Of a DNA stretch of 8,429 bases, positions 1-7,971 are shown piece after piece. The stretch is from positions 10,939 through 19,367 of the forward strand of contig DHKE01000067.1 in assembly GCA_002404675.1 (NCBI GenBank). The letters run 5' to 3'. Numbering within the stretch: the first letter of the stretch is position 1; each line of letters starts with the position of its first letter. The notes beneath the pieces were generated by a model. The model was given only the letters and a program-made list of their open reading frames with translations. It searched no databases and was not told the DNA's origin. Source of the stretch: Porphyromonadaceae bacterium UBA4702. Its GTDB lineage: Bacteria > Bacteroidota > Bacteroidia > Bacteroidales > Muribaculaceae. Position numbers and translations under genes: made by a program.

Positions 1-1064
<1,064 letters not shown>

Positions 1065-1087
1065 TTTTCATTTCAATTGTCCTGACC

Positions 1088-1324
1088 ATGACACTCGAGA
1101 TCATTTCATCACATGAGGTAGTCTTCCACGGCGAGGTGGAGGCCGTTACCCTTCCTGGGGAACTCGGCTCGTTCACCGTGCTAAACAACCACGCCTCGCT
1201 CATTTCCGTGCTCGTGAAGGGCAAAGTCGCCTACCGCACCCCGCAGGGCGACGAACACGCCTACGCGATTACCGGGGGACTGGCTGATGTTGACAATAAC
1301 ATCATCTCCGTCTGCATATTCTAA
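1088..1324 (+). CDS. atpC: F1Fo ATP synthase subunit epsilon, short form
   Basis: Epsilon is part of the central rotor stalk and links gamma to the c-ring. The 78 residues cover only the N-terminal beta-sandwich domain, with the family signatures LPGELGSFTVLNNHASL (about residues 22-38) and ITGGLADVDNN (about 62-72). The reading frame then stops. E. coli epsilon is about 138 residues and has a C-terminal pair of helices that can insert into F1 and block ATP hydrolysis; that part is absent here. Short epsilons are known in Bacteroidota and green sulfur bacteria, so this is probably the natural length, not a broken gene. It follows atpD by 23 bases and precedes atpB by 11. No strong ribosome binding site is visible, and the ATG at 1088 is the only start that keeps the whole sandwich domain. 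Confidence 0.95.
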   Translation: MTLEIISSHEVVFHGEVEAVTLPGELGSFTVLNNHASLISVLVKGKVAYRTPQGDEHAYAITGGLADVDNNIISVCIF

Positions 1325-1335
1325 CAGCATAAACG

Positions 1336-2598
1336 ATGTCAAGAAAAATAACCATATTGTTCTCCCTGATGCTCGCATTCCTCGTGTCATGCCCGGCATA
1401 CGCCAGCGGCGGCAGCGAGGGCGGCCAGGTCAACGTCAAGGAGATCATTTTCCACCACCTCGGCGATGGCTACGGCTGGGAAGTGCCTTTCAGCCACACC
1501 AGCAGGATACCGCTTCCCGTAATTGTCAGGACCGAGGACGGCAACTGGTTCTGCTTCTCTTCGTCCCGCCTCACCGAACTGAAATCAGTTGCCGGCGAGG
1601 ACGGCAAGGAGAAAGAGGAAGTTGTGCCGGTGATGTACTCCGAGAAGCGCGACGGCAAAACATACAATTTCGTCATCGCCCATGCCAGCAGCAACAAGAA
1701 CAAGGTAGTCCAGTGCTTCCCTCTCGATGCTGCTGAGCAGTCGGACGTTGAGGCCAAGGCTGCAGAAATCGGCGATGCCGGCGAGGGCGAGCACGCTGTC
1801 GTGGACGGATATGTCTATTTCGACGGACAGTATTACCGCGAGTCAAAACCTTTCGACATCTCCATTACCAAGAATGTCCTTGCCCTCATACTGACCGTGA
1901 TTTTCGTGTCAATCTGGGTGATTTCAGTTGCTCGCTACTATCGCCGCAAGGGCTTCAAGGCCCCCCGCAAGGGCATGGGCTTCATGGAGATGCTCATCGA
2001 TTTCGTCTATACCGGCGTCATCAAAAGCACGCTCGGCAGCAAGGCCAAGAGGTTCGGCCCGTTCCTCCTCACTTGCTTCTTCTTCATCCTGACAATGAAC
2101 CTTCTGGGGCTGATAGTCATCTTCCCTGGCGGCGCAAACCTGACAGGCAATATTGCCGTTACCCTCGTGCTTGCGCTGCTCACGTTCATTGTCACCAATA
2201 TCCGTGGCAGCAAGCACTACTGGAAGGAAATCTTTTGGCCAGATGTGCCGATGTTCCTCAAGTTCCCCATACCCATCATGCAGCTCATTGAGGTGTTTGG
2301 CGTGTTCACCAAGCCCGCTGCGCTTTGTGTGCGTCTTTTCGCAAACATGATGGGCGGCCATATCATCGTCATCACACTGGTGTCGCTGATATTCATCTTC
2401 ACCGCGTTTGGGGCTGCCGCTACCGGCGGTTCGCTCGTGGTGTCGATACTCTTCACTGTCTTTATGCTGTTGCTCGACGTTCTTGTCAGCTTCATTCAGG
2501 CGTATGTATTCACGATGCTCTCCACCATGTTCATAGGTATGTCACACGAGAACCCGCATGAGCATGAAGCACAGGAGGCCGCAATAGCAAAGGCATAA
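1336..2598 (+). CDS. atpB: F1Fo ATP synthase subunit a, with signal peptide and long N-terminal domain
   Basis: Subunit a forms the two proton half-channels against the c-ring. The 420 residues are far longer than E. coli subunit a (271). Residues 1-23 look like a signal peptide (MSRK, a hydrophobic run, then AYA as a type I cleavage site); LVSC at 16-19 also resembles a lipobox. A charged, mostly hydrophilic domain follows to about residue 178. The first core membrane helix spans about 180-200, with others near 240-262, 267-288, 313-358 and 367-400. The essential arginine is R333 in the motif VRLFANMMGGH. At the position of E. coli Glu219 there is H342, at that of His245 there is D381, and Q388 matches Gln252. 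The C-terminus is a short His/Glu-rich tail. The motif HHLGD near residue 40 resembles the extension in other Bacteroidota. There is no atpI-like gene between atpC and atpB. Confidence 0.96.
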   Translation: MSRKITILFSLMLAFLVSCPAYASGGSEGGQVNVKEIIFHHLGDGYGWEVPFSHTSRIPLPVIVRTEDGNWFCFSSSRLTELKSVAGEDGKEKEEVVPVMYSEKRDGKTYNFVIAHASSNKNKVVQCFPLDAAEQSDVEAKAAEIGDAGEGEHAVVDGYVYFDGQYYRESKPFDISITKNVLALILTVIFVSIWVISVARYYRRKGFKAPRKGMGFMEMLIDFVYTGVIKSTLGSKAKRFGPFLLTCFFFILTMNLLGLIVIFPGGANLTGNIAVTLVLALLTFIVTNIRGSKHYWKEIFWPDVPMFLKFPIPIMQLIEVFGVFTKPAALCVRLFANMMGGHIIVITLVSLIFIFTAFGAAATGGSLVVSILFTVFMLLLDVLVSFIQAYVFTMLSTMFIGMSHENPHEHEAQEAAIAKA

Positions 2599-2894
<296 letters not shown>

Positions 2895-2915
2895 TCTCAT
2901 AAACCATCAGGATTA

Positions 2916-3410
2916 ATGGAATTGTTCACGCCTGACAGCGGATTGGTAATATGGATGTTCGTTGCATTCGTAGTGCTGTTCGTGATCCTTTTGAAATGGG
3001 GTTGGCCTGTGATTATCAGTCAAATGGAATCACGCGCCGACACCATAGACAAGGGTGTCGAATATGCTCGCGAGGCAAAGGAGCAGCTTGACAATGCGCG
3101 TGCTGAAGCTGAGAAATACATCAGCGAGGCACAGAAACAGCAGGCGGAAATCTTGCGTGAGGCAGCCAAGATGAAGACTCAGATCATCGAGGATGCCCGC
3201 AACGAGGCTTCGCAGGAAGCCCAGAAGGTCATGGATGCCGCCAAGGTGGCAATCGACCAGTCACGCAAAGAAGCCGAACTGCAGTTCAAGAACGAAGTGA
3301 GCAAGTTCGCTATTGAAATTGCTGAAAAGGTGGTGCGCCGCCAGATGAAGTCTGACGAGGCACAGAGCGAGCTTGTCAATAAATTGTTAGACGAAATCGA
3401 GAATAACTAA
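2916..3410 (+). CDS. atpF: F1Fo ATP synthase subunit b (stator stalk)
   Basis: Subunit b is the peripheral stalk that holds F1 still against the rotor. The 164 residues have one N-terminal membrane helix (about residues 9-28, ending in KWGWPVI) followed by a long, highly charged Ala/Glu/Lys/Gln-rich helix to the C-terminus, typical of the dimeric coiled coil. Length matches the family (about 156-170). Only one b-type gene is present in a complete-looking operon, so a homodimer is expected instead of the b/b' pair of phototrophs. The start at 2916 is preceded by AGGA (2909-2912) only three bases away, a short spacing but usable. It lies 21 bases after atpE and four bases before atpH. Confidence 0.95.
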   Translation: MELFTPDSGLVIWMFVAFVVLFVILLKWGWPVIISQMESRADTIDKGVEYAREAKEQLDNARAEAEKYISEAQKQQAEILREAAKMKTQIIEDARNEASQEAQKVMDAAKVAIDQSRKEAELQFKNEVSKFAIEIAEKVVRRQMKSDEAQSELVNKLLDEIENN

Positions 3411-3414
3411 CCTC

Positions 3415-3957
3415 ATGTACGACGGTCTTATCCCACAGAGATATGCCATGGCATTGTTCAAGCATGCCGAGGACACGAAGAAGACGAAGCAGGTCTATGA
3501 CGTGATGAAGTCTGTCATAGCCTCCTTTGAGAGTAACCCGAGCCTTAGCAAGGTCTTGGCTAATCCATTTGTCGGCCGCGATGACAAGCGCCGTTTGCTC
3601 ATCGCCGCTGCCGACGGGGCTGATGAGGTCTACAAGTCGTTCATTGACCTTATTCTCAATCACAACCGGGAGGAGTTCGCTTTCCAGATGGCTCTCGAGT
3701 TCCGCAAGATATATCGCCGCGTCAACAAAATTTCAAGCGTCGATATCGTCACTGCCTCGCAGCTCGGCGAGGAGGCGCGTAACCGAATTGATTCCCTGGT
3801 GCGCAAGGCCTATCCCGGCCGCGAACTGGAGATACGTCACAGGGTGGATGCTGACATCATCGGCGGGTTTGTCATCGATGTTGACAACAACCGCCTCGAT
3901 GCCTCCATTAGCAATGAAATCGAACAATTACGTCATACCTTAATATCCAGCAACTAA
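3415..3957 (+). CDS. atpH: F1Fo ATP synthase subunit delta (OSCP type)
   Basis: Delta joins the top of the F1 head to the b stalk. The 180 residues match the family length. The N-terminal helical domain carries the usual [13 protein letters not shown] pattern (about residues 8-20) and NPFVGRDDK follows at about 51-59. The C-terminal hallmark is [16 protein letters not shown], near the end, followed by a helix with LRHTLI. The start codon lies four bases after the atpF stop, and the stop is followed by one base and then the atpA start, so translational coupling with both neighbours is likely. Nothing unusual was seen. Confidence 0.95.
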   Translation: MYDGLIPQRYAMALFKHAEDTKKTKQVYDVMKSVIASFESNPSLSKVLANPFVGRDDKRRLLIAAADGADEVYKSFIDLILNHNREEFAFQMALEFRKIYRRVNKISSVDIVTASQLGEEARNRIDSLVRKAYPGRELEIRHRVDADIIGGFVIDVDNNRLDASISNEIEQLRHTLISSN

Positions 3958-3958
3958 G

Positions 3959-5536
3959 ATGCTTAACCCAAGCGAAATATCTGATATACTGAAACAAGAG
4001 CTCGAAAGCGTCAGCTCCAAGGCAAAGTTCGACGAAGTCGGTACTGTCCTCGATGTCGGCGATGGTGTGGCTCACGTTTACGGCCTCGACAATGTCCGGG
4101 CAAATGAGCTTGTAGAGTTTGAGAATGGTGTCAAGGGCGTCGCTCTCAACCTGGAAGAAAGCAATGTTGGTGTAGTGTTGCTCAACAACGTTAACTCTGT
4201 CACCGAAAATATGTCGGTGCGTCGCACGGGTGAAATCGCATCTATCCCCGTCGGCGAGGGCCTGTTGGGACGTGTCATCAACATCCTCGGCGAGCCGGTG
4301 GACGGCAAAGGGCCGATATCCGGAGACCGCATTAACTTGCCGTTGGAGCGCAAGGCTCCCGGTGTCATCTTCCGCCAGCCTGTGACCCAGCCGCTGCAGA
4401 CCGGTCTTAAGGCCGTTGACTCGATGATCCCCATCGGCCGCGGCCAGCGCGAACTTATCATCGGCGACCGCCAGATCGGCAAGACTGCCATCGCCGTTGA
4501 TACTATCATCAACCAGCGTCAGAACTACCTCGACGGCAAGCCTGTCTACTGTATTTATGTGGCTATAGGACAGAAAGCCTCCTCTATTGCTGCTCTCGTG
4601 CATACGCTCGAGAAGCACGGAGCAATGGAGTATACAGTCGTCGTTGCCGCTTCCGCTTCCGACTCCTCTTCGATGCGCTACCTCGCGCCGTTTGCAGGTG
4701 TAGCAATCGGCGAGTTCTTCCGCGATACTGGCCGTGATGCCCTCATCGTTTACGATGACCTGTCTAAGCAGGCTGTCGCATACCGTGAGGTATCGCTCGT
4801 GCTGAAGCGTCCTTCCGGCCGTGAGGCTTATCCCGGTGACATCTTCTACCTGCACTCGCGTCTGTTGGAACGTGCAGCGAAGATTATCGACAACCAGGAG
4901 GTGGCTTCCTCTATGAACGATCTGCCTGAGGCTCTCAAGCCTATGGTCAAGGGCGGCGGTTCGCTGACTGCACTTCCTATCATCGAGACTCAGGCCGGTG
5001 ACGTGTCGGCATATATCCCGACCAACGTGATTTCGATTACCGATGGTCAGATCTTCCTCGAGTCTGCACTCTTCAACCAGGGTATCCGTCCTGCCATCAA
5101 CGTGGGTATCTCCGTATCGCGTGTCGGCGGTAACGCCCAGATCAAGTGTATGAAGAAGGTCGCAGGTACGCTGAAGATTGCACAGGCCCAGTTCCGCGAG
5201 CTCGAGTCGTTCACCAAGTTCGGCGGCGACATCGACCCCGTTACCGCCAAGGTCATCGACCGTGGCCGCAAGAACCAGAAGCTCCTCATCCAGCCGCAGT
5301 ACAAGCCCTGGGCTGTCGAGAACGAGGTGGCTGTGATATATTGCGGCGTTAATGGTCTGCTCGAGAACGTACCCCTCGACAAGGTGCCCGAGTTTGAGGA
5401 GATGTTCCTCCAGCTTGTCAAGTCACGCTATGACGAGGAAGTGCTCAAGCAACTGCGTGCCGGCAAGCTGACCCCCGAAATCGAGGAGAAGCTCCGCAAG
5501 TGCGCTGAAGAAGTAGCTGCAAAGTACAAAGACTGA
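3959..5536 (+). CDS. atpA: F1Fo ATP synthase subunit alpha
   Basis: Alpha alternates with beta in the F1 hexamer, binds non-catalytic nucleotide and supplies the arginine finger to the beta catalytic site. The 525 residues fit the family. The Walker A motif GDRQIGKT is at residues 169-176, the same numbering as in E. coli, with K175 and T176 present. The motif [15 protein letters not shown] is the Walker B region. The arginine finger is R388 in ISVSRVGG. Residues 1-95 form the beta-barrel and the segment after about 390 is the helical C-terminal domain. The ATG starts one base after the atpH stop, so the two are probably translationally coupled. A 98-base spacer with a hairpin separates it from atpG. 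Confidence 0.98.
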   Translation: MLNPSEISDILKQELESVSSKAKFDEVGTVLDVGDGVAHVYGLDNVRANELVEFENGVKGVALNLEESNVGVVLLNNVNSVTENMSVRRTGEIASIPVGEGLLGRVINILGEPVDGKGPISGDRINLPLERKAPGVIFRQPVTQPLQTGLKAVDSMIPIGRGQRELIIGDRQIGKTAIAVDTIINQRQNYLDGKPVYCIYVAIGQKASSIAALVHTLEKHGAMEYTVVVAASASDSSSMRYLAPFAGVAIGEFFRDTGRDALIVYDDLSKQAVAYREVSLVLKRPSGREAYPGDIFYLHSRLLERAAKIIDNQEVASSMNDLPEALKPMVKGGGSLTALPIIETQAGDVSAYIPTNVISITDGQIFLESALFNQGIRPAINVGISVSRVGGNAQIKCMKKVAGTLKIAQAQFRELESFTKFGGDIDPVTAKVIDRGRKNQKLLIQPQYKPWAVENEVAVIYCGVNGLLENVPLDKVPEFEEMFLQLVKSRYDEEVLKQLRAGKLTPEIEEKLRKCAEEVAAKYKD

Positions 5537-5559
5537 TTCCAAACCTAACTATCCTATAT

Positions 5560-5591
5560 CCGGCGGGGCGCCGCCAATGACACCCCGCCGG
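5560..5591 (+). other. All-GC hairpin between atpA and atpG
   Basis: CCGGCGGGG at 5560-5568 pairs perfectly with CCCCGCCGG at 5583-5591, giving nine G:C pairs around a 14-base loop. A competing five-pair hairpin (5562-5566 with 5571-5575) uses the same 5' arm, so two folds exclude each other. No run of T follows (the next bases are CAACAACCCC), so it is not a standard intrinsic terminator, and atpG must still be expressed. A role as RNA processing or stability element, or as partial attenuator, is inference. The rest of the 98-base spacer (5537-5634) is A/C-rich with no promoter I can recognise. Confidence 0.6.
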
Positions 5592-5634
5592 CAACAACCC
5601 CAAACAACTTAAACTTAATCTACCAACACATTCA

Positions 5635-6528
5635 ATGGCAACATTACGAGAACTTAAAACCAGGATTGGTTCCGTTTCCTCGTCAGAGAAGATTACGGGT
5701 GCGATGAAGATGATTTCGTCGGCCAAGGTTCATAAGTTTGAACAGTCGCTGCGTCAGCTTCTCCCGTACAAGAACCAGATACAGTCCATCATGGGGCACA
5801 TTCTGGAGTCGGGTGAATCGTTCAACTCCCCGCTCATAGAGACCCGTGAGGTCAAGACAATATGCCTGGTGGCATACGGCAGCGACGACGGTCTCTGCGG
5901 CGCCTACAATATGAATGTGTTCAAGCATACGCTCTCGGTCATCAACGAGATGCGAGACAAGTACGGCAACGCCGCCAAGTTTGTCATCTATCCCGTCGGA
6001 CGCAAGATGGCCAAGGCTGTCTCGAAGCTTCAGGACGGCGACATATTGGTGGTGCGTGAGGCTGGCGTCGACTCCAAAATGGACGGCGCGGCTGTCAATG
6101 CCTTCACCATGAAGCTCCAAGAGGGCTTCCTCAACCATGACTTCGACGTGGTGTACTCGGTTTACACCAACTTCATATCGATGGCGCGTCAGCGTCTCAA
6201 ATACGAGCAGATGCTCCCCGTGGACAGCGCGGCTATTGCCAAGGAGGCGACTATGCCTGTCAAAGACGAAAACAAGATGTACATATTCGAGCCAGGTGCT
6301 GACAGCATCTTCCGTCAGGTATTGCCGATGTTTGTGCTTTCGGCAATGCAGGAGATCACGCTCGAGAACCGCGCCTCTGAACAGGCAGCCCGCGTGATGG
6401 CAATGCAGAGCGCGAATGACAACGCCCGCAAGCTGCTTGAAGAGCTTCAGCTCGAATACAACAAACTGCGCCAGCAGAGCATCACCACCGAGCTGCTTGA
6501 CATCCTCGGCGGCCAGGTACAACATTGA
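5635..6528 (+). CDS. atpG: F1Fo ATP synthase subunit gamma
   Basis: Gamma is the central rotor shaft that turns inside the alpha/beta hexamer. The 297 residues are close to the family length (E. coli 287) and show no redox-type insert. The N-terminal helix carries ATLRELKTRIGSVSSSEKIT then GAMKMISSAK, and the C-terminal helix ends in LRQQSITTELLDILGG; these form the antiparallel coiled coil. The central Rossmann-like part has the family motif as SDDGLCGAYN (about residues 82-91), where E. coli has Asp-Arg before Gly. The ATG at 5635 gives the standard N-terminus. There is no clear Shine-Dalgarno, only an A/C-rich leader. It is the last atp gene; nuoI follows after 36 bases. Confidence 0.97.
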   Translation: MATLRELKTRIGSVSSSEKITGAMKMISSAKVHKFEQSLRQLLPYKNQIQSIMGHILESGESFNSPLIETREVKTICLVAYGSDDGLCGAYNMNVFKHTLSVINEMRDKYGNAAKFVIYPVGRKMAKAVSKLQDGDILVVREAGVDSKMDGAAVNAFTMKLQEGFLNHDFDVVYSVYTNFISMARQRLKYEQMLPVDSAAIAKEATMPVKDENKMYIFEPGADSIFRQVLPMFVLSAMQEITLENRASEQAARVMAMQSANDNARKLLEELQLEYNKLRQQSITTELLDILGGQVQH

Positions 6529-6564
6529 CTTTAATTCTCGACTAATCTTTTCGAACTATTTTTT

Positions 6565-7116
6565 ATGAGTAGCATCAAAGAATATTTCACCTCGGTAGGC
6601 AAGGGCATTACCTCTCTGGTAACAGGCATGACTGTTACCGGCAAGGAGCTTGTCACCAAGAAAATCACCGAATGTTATCCTGAGAACCGGGAGACACTCG
6701 AGATACCCGAGCGTTTCCGCGCTTGCCTGACGTTGAAAAATGTGGACGGGCATCACAAGTGCATCGCTTGCGGCATCTGCCAGATGAACTGCCCCAACGG
6801 CACAATCAAGCTTGACAACAAGATGATCGACCTGCCCGACGGCAAGAAGAAGAGAGTGCTTGACAAGTACCACTACGACCTGGGCAGCTGCACATTCTGC
6901 ATGCTGTGCGTGACTACTTGCCCGCAGGGTGCACTCGAGTTTTCCAATGACTTCGAGCAGGCTGTTTTCACACGCGATAAATTGGTCAAGGAGCTGAACG
7001 CCGGCCTTGAAAATCCGCCGCTGACCGCTCCCAAGCCTGCACCTGCCGCTGCACCCAAGGCTGACGCGCCGAAACCTGCGGACAAGCCCGCGACACCTAA
7101 CGAAGAAAATAAATAA
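6565..7116 (+). CDS. nuoI: Complex I subunit NuoI (two [4Fe-4S] ferredoxin-type protein)
   Basis: NuoI carries electrons through the peripheral arm of complex I towards NuoB and the quinone site. Two complete CxxCxxCxxxCP motifs are present: C66, C69, C72, C76 with P77, and C109, C112, C115, C119 with P120, as expected for the N6a and N6b clusters. An N-terminal amphipathic segment with TGMTVTGKELVTKK (about 20-33) matches the membrane-surface helix region. Residues 150-183 form a Pro/Ala/Lys-rich tail with ten prolines, probably disordered and not part of the family core. The ATG is preceded by six T residues and no ribosome binding site. It is the first nuo gene after atpG; nuoA, B, CD and H, which usually precede it, are not in the window. 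nuoJ follows after nine bases. Confidence 0.95.
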   Translation: MSSIKEYFTSVGKGITSLVTGMTVTGKELVTKKITECYPENRETLEIPERFRACLTLKNVDGHHKCIACGICQMNCPNGTIKLDNKMIDLPDGKKKRVLDKYHYDLGSCTFCMLCVTTCPQGALEFSNDFEQAVFTRDKLVKELNAGLENPPLTAPKPAPAAAPKADAPKPADKPATPNEENK

Positions 7117-7125
7117 TATTACATA

Positions 7126-7650
7126 ATGGACTCTGTAGGAAATATTATCTTGTACTGCGTGACGGCTATCGTCATCGCCGTTTTTTCGGTGATGACTGTC
7201 AGGTCTCGCAAGATCTTACGTTCCGCCACCTATCTGCTGTTTGTCCTGCTCGCGACTGCCGTGATGTATTTCCAGCTCGGCTACCAGTTCCTCGGCGCAG
7301 TGCAGATAGCGGTATACGCTGGCGGCATTATGGTGCTGTTTGTGTTCTCGATATTGCTGACTCATCGTCCTGATGACAAGACCTCACTGCTCACGTCGCA
7401 CAAGCGCATCATCGGTATCAGCTGCTCCGTCATCGGTGCTGTCCTGCTCCTTGCAGCCCTGTTTACCATGCCTGTTGCACAGGACATCACCCTCACCGAT
7501 GCCCTGTCGCGCAGTGATGTGAACATGGAGCAGATAGGCACGGCTCTGCTCGGTACAGGCAAGTTCCAGTACCTGCTTCCGTTTGAGGCAGTCAGCGTAC
7601 TGCTGTTGGCATGTATAATCGGCGGCATCGTAGTCGCCCGCAAAAAATAA
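7126..7650 (+). CDS. nuoJ: Complex I membrane subunit NuoJ
   Basis: NuoJ is a hydrophobic subunit of the complex I membrane arm near the quinone module (ND6 homologue). The 174 residues show about five membrane helices, near 4-24, 32-50, 55-78, 95-115 and 150-170. The most conserved stretch of the family, FLGAVQIAVYAGGIMVLFVF (about residues 55-74), corresponds to the helix that undergoes a pi-bulge change during turnover in characterised enzymes. The last helix has the typical FEAVSVLLL motif followed by a Lys/Arg end. It sits nine bases after nuoI and six bases before nuoK, within a tight operon. No defects were seen. Confidence 0.93.
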   Translation: MDSVGNIILYCVTAIVIAVFSVMTVRSRKILRSATYLLFVLLATAVMYFQLGYQFLGAVQIAVYAGGIMVLFVFSILLTHRPDDKTSLLTSHKRIIGISCSVIGAVLLLAALFTMPVAQDITLTDALSRSDVNMEQIGTALLGTGKFQYLLPFEAVSVLLLACIIGGIVVARKK

Positions 7651-7656
7651 CGGCCC

Positions 7657-7968
7657 ATGGACTTAAGCATATTATGGTATCTTGTGCCCAGCGTAATAAT
7701 GTTCGTCTGCGGCGTCTTCGGGTTCGTAACCCGCAAAAATCTTATCGCGATTCTCATCTCGCTTGAATTGATGCTCAATTCTGCCGACCTGAATTTCGTG
7801 ATATTCAACCGTTTCCTGTTTCCCGAGCAAATGGAGGGCATGTTCTTCACGCTCTTTTCCATCGCCATTGCAGCAGCAGAGACTGCCATTGCAATTGCGA
7901 TAATCATCAACATCTATCGTGCGGTAGGAAACACTGATGTAAATGAAATCAAGAAAATGAAATTCTAA
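7657..7968 (+). CDS. nuoK: Complex I membrane subunit NuoK
   Basis: NuoK is the small three-helix subunit (ND4L homologue) that carries part of the hydrophilic proton axis of the membrane arm. The 103 residues match the usual 100-102. The two glutamates essential for pumping in E. coli (Glu36 and Glu72) correspond to E37 in ISLELMLNSADLNF and E75 in AAAETAIAIAI, both in membrane helices. Six bases separate it from nuoJ and three from nuoL. The start at 7657 gives the standard N-terminus without extra residues. Both functional glutamates being kept suggests an active pump. Confidence 0.95.
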   Translation: MDLSILWYLVPSVIMFVCGVFGFVTRKNLIAILISLELMLNSADLNFVIFNRFLFPEQMEGMFFTLFSIAIAAAETAIAIAIIINIYRAVGNTDVNEIKKMKF

Positions 7969-7971
7969 GAT

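Noticed and set aside
1287..1736. Plus-strand frame of 149 residues overlapping the end of atpC and the start of atpB, a possible atpI-like gene
   Set aside because: Its product is Arg/Gln/Pro-rich and hydrophilic, unlike AtpI, and it overlaps the well-supported atpB signal peptide and N-terminal domain.
3908..4855. Open reading frame of 315 residues on the minus strand, antisense to atpA
   Set aside because: It lies almost wholly within a clear atpA. Its composition (rich in Val, Asp, His, Leu) is what the reverse complement of a codon-biased gene gives, and no domain is recognisable.
5683..6525. Open reading frame of 280 residues on the minus strand covering almost all of atpG
   Set aside because: A striking length, but it is the antisense shadow of an intact atpG, rich in His, Leu and Val, with no known motif and no intergenic space for its own promoter.
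6529..6564. T-run (6559-6564) after atpG as a possible transcription terminator
   Set aside because: No GC-rich stem precedes it; the spacer is AT-rich and only short TTCGAA-type symmetry is present. The run also abuts the nuoI start codon.
6529..6564. Possible Bacteroidota promoter (TAnnTTTG with TTTG upstream) before nuoI
   Set aside because: TAATCTTTT is the nearest match but does not fit the spacing of the consensus, and no TTTG lies at the right distance upstream.
7362..7913. Minus-strand frame of 183 residues across nuoJ and nuoK
   Set aside because: It spans two well-supported genes and the gap between them; the sequence is a shadow, rich in Met, Ser, Arg and Ile with no family signature.
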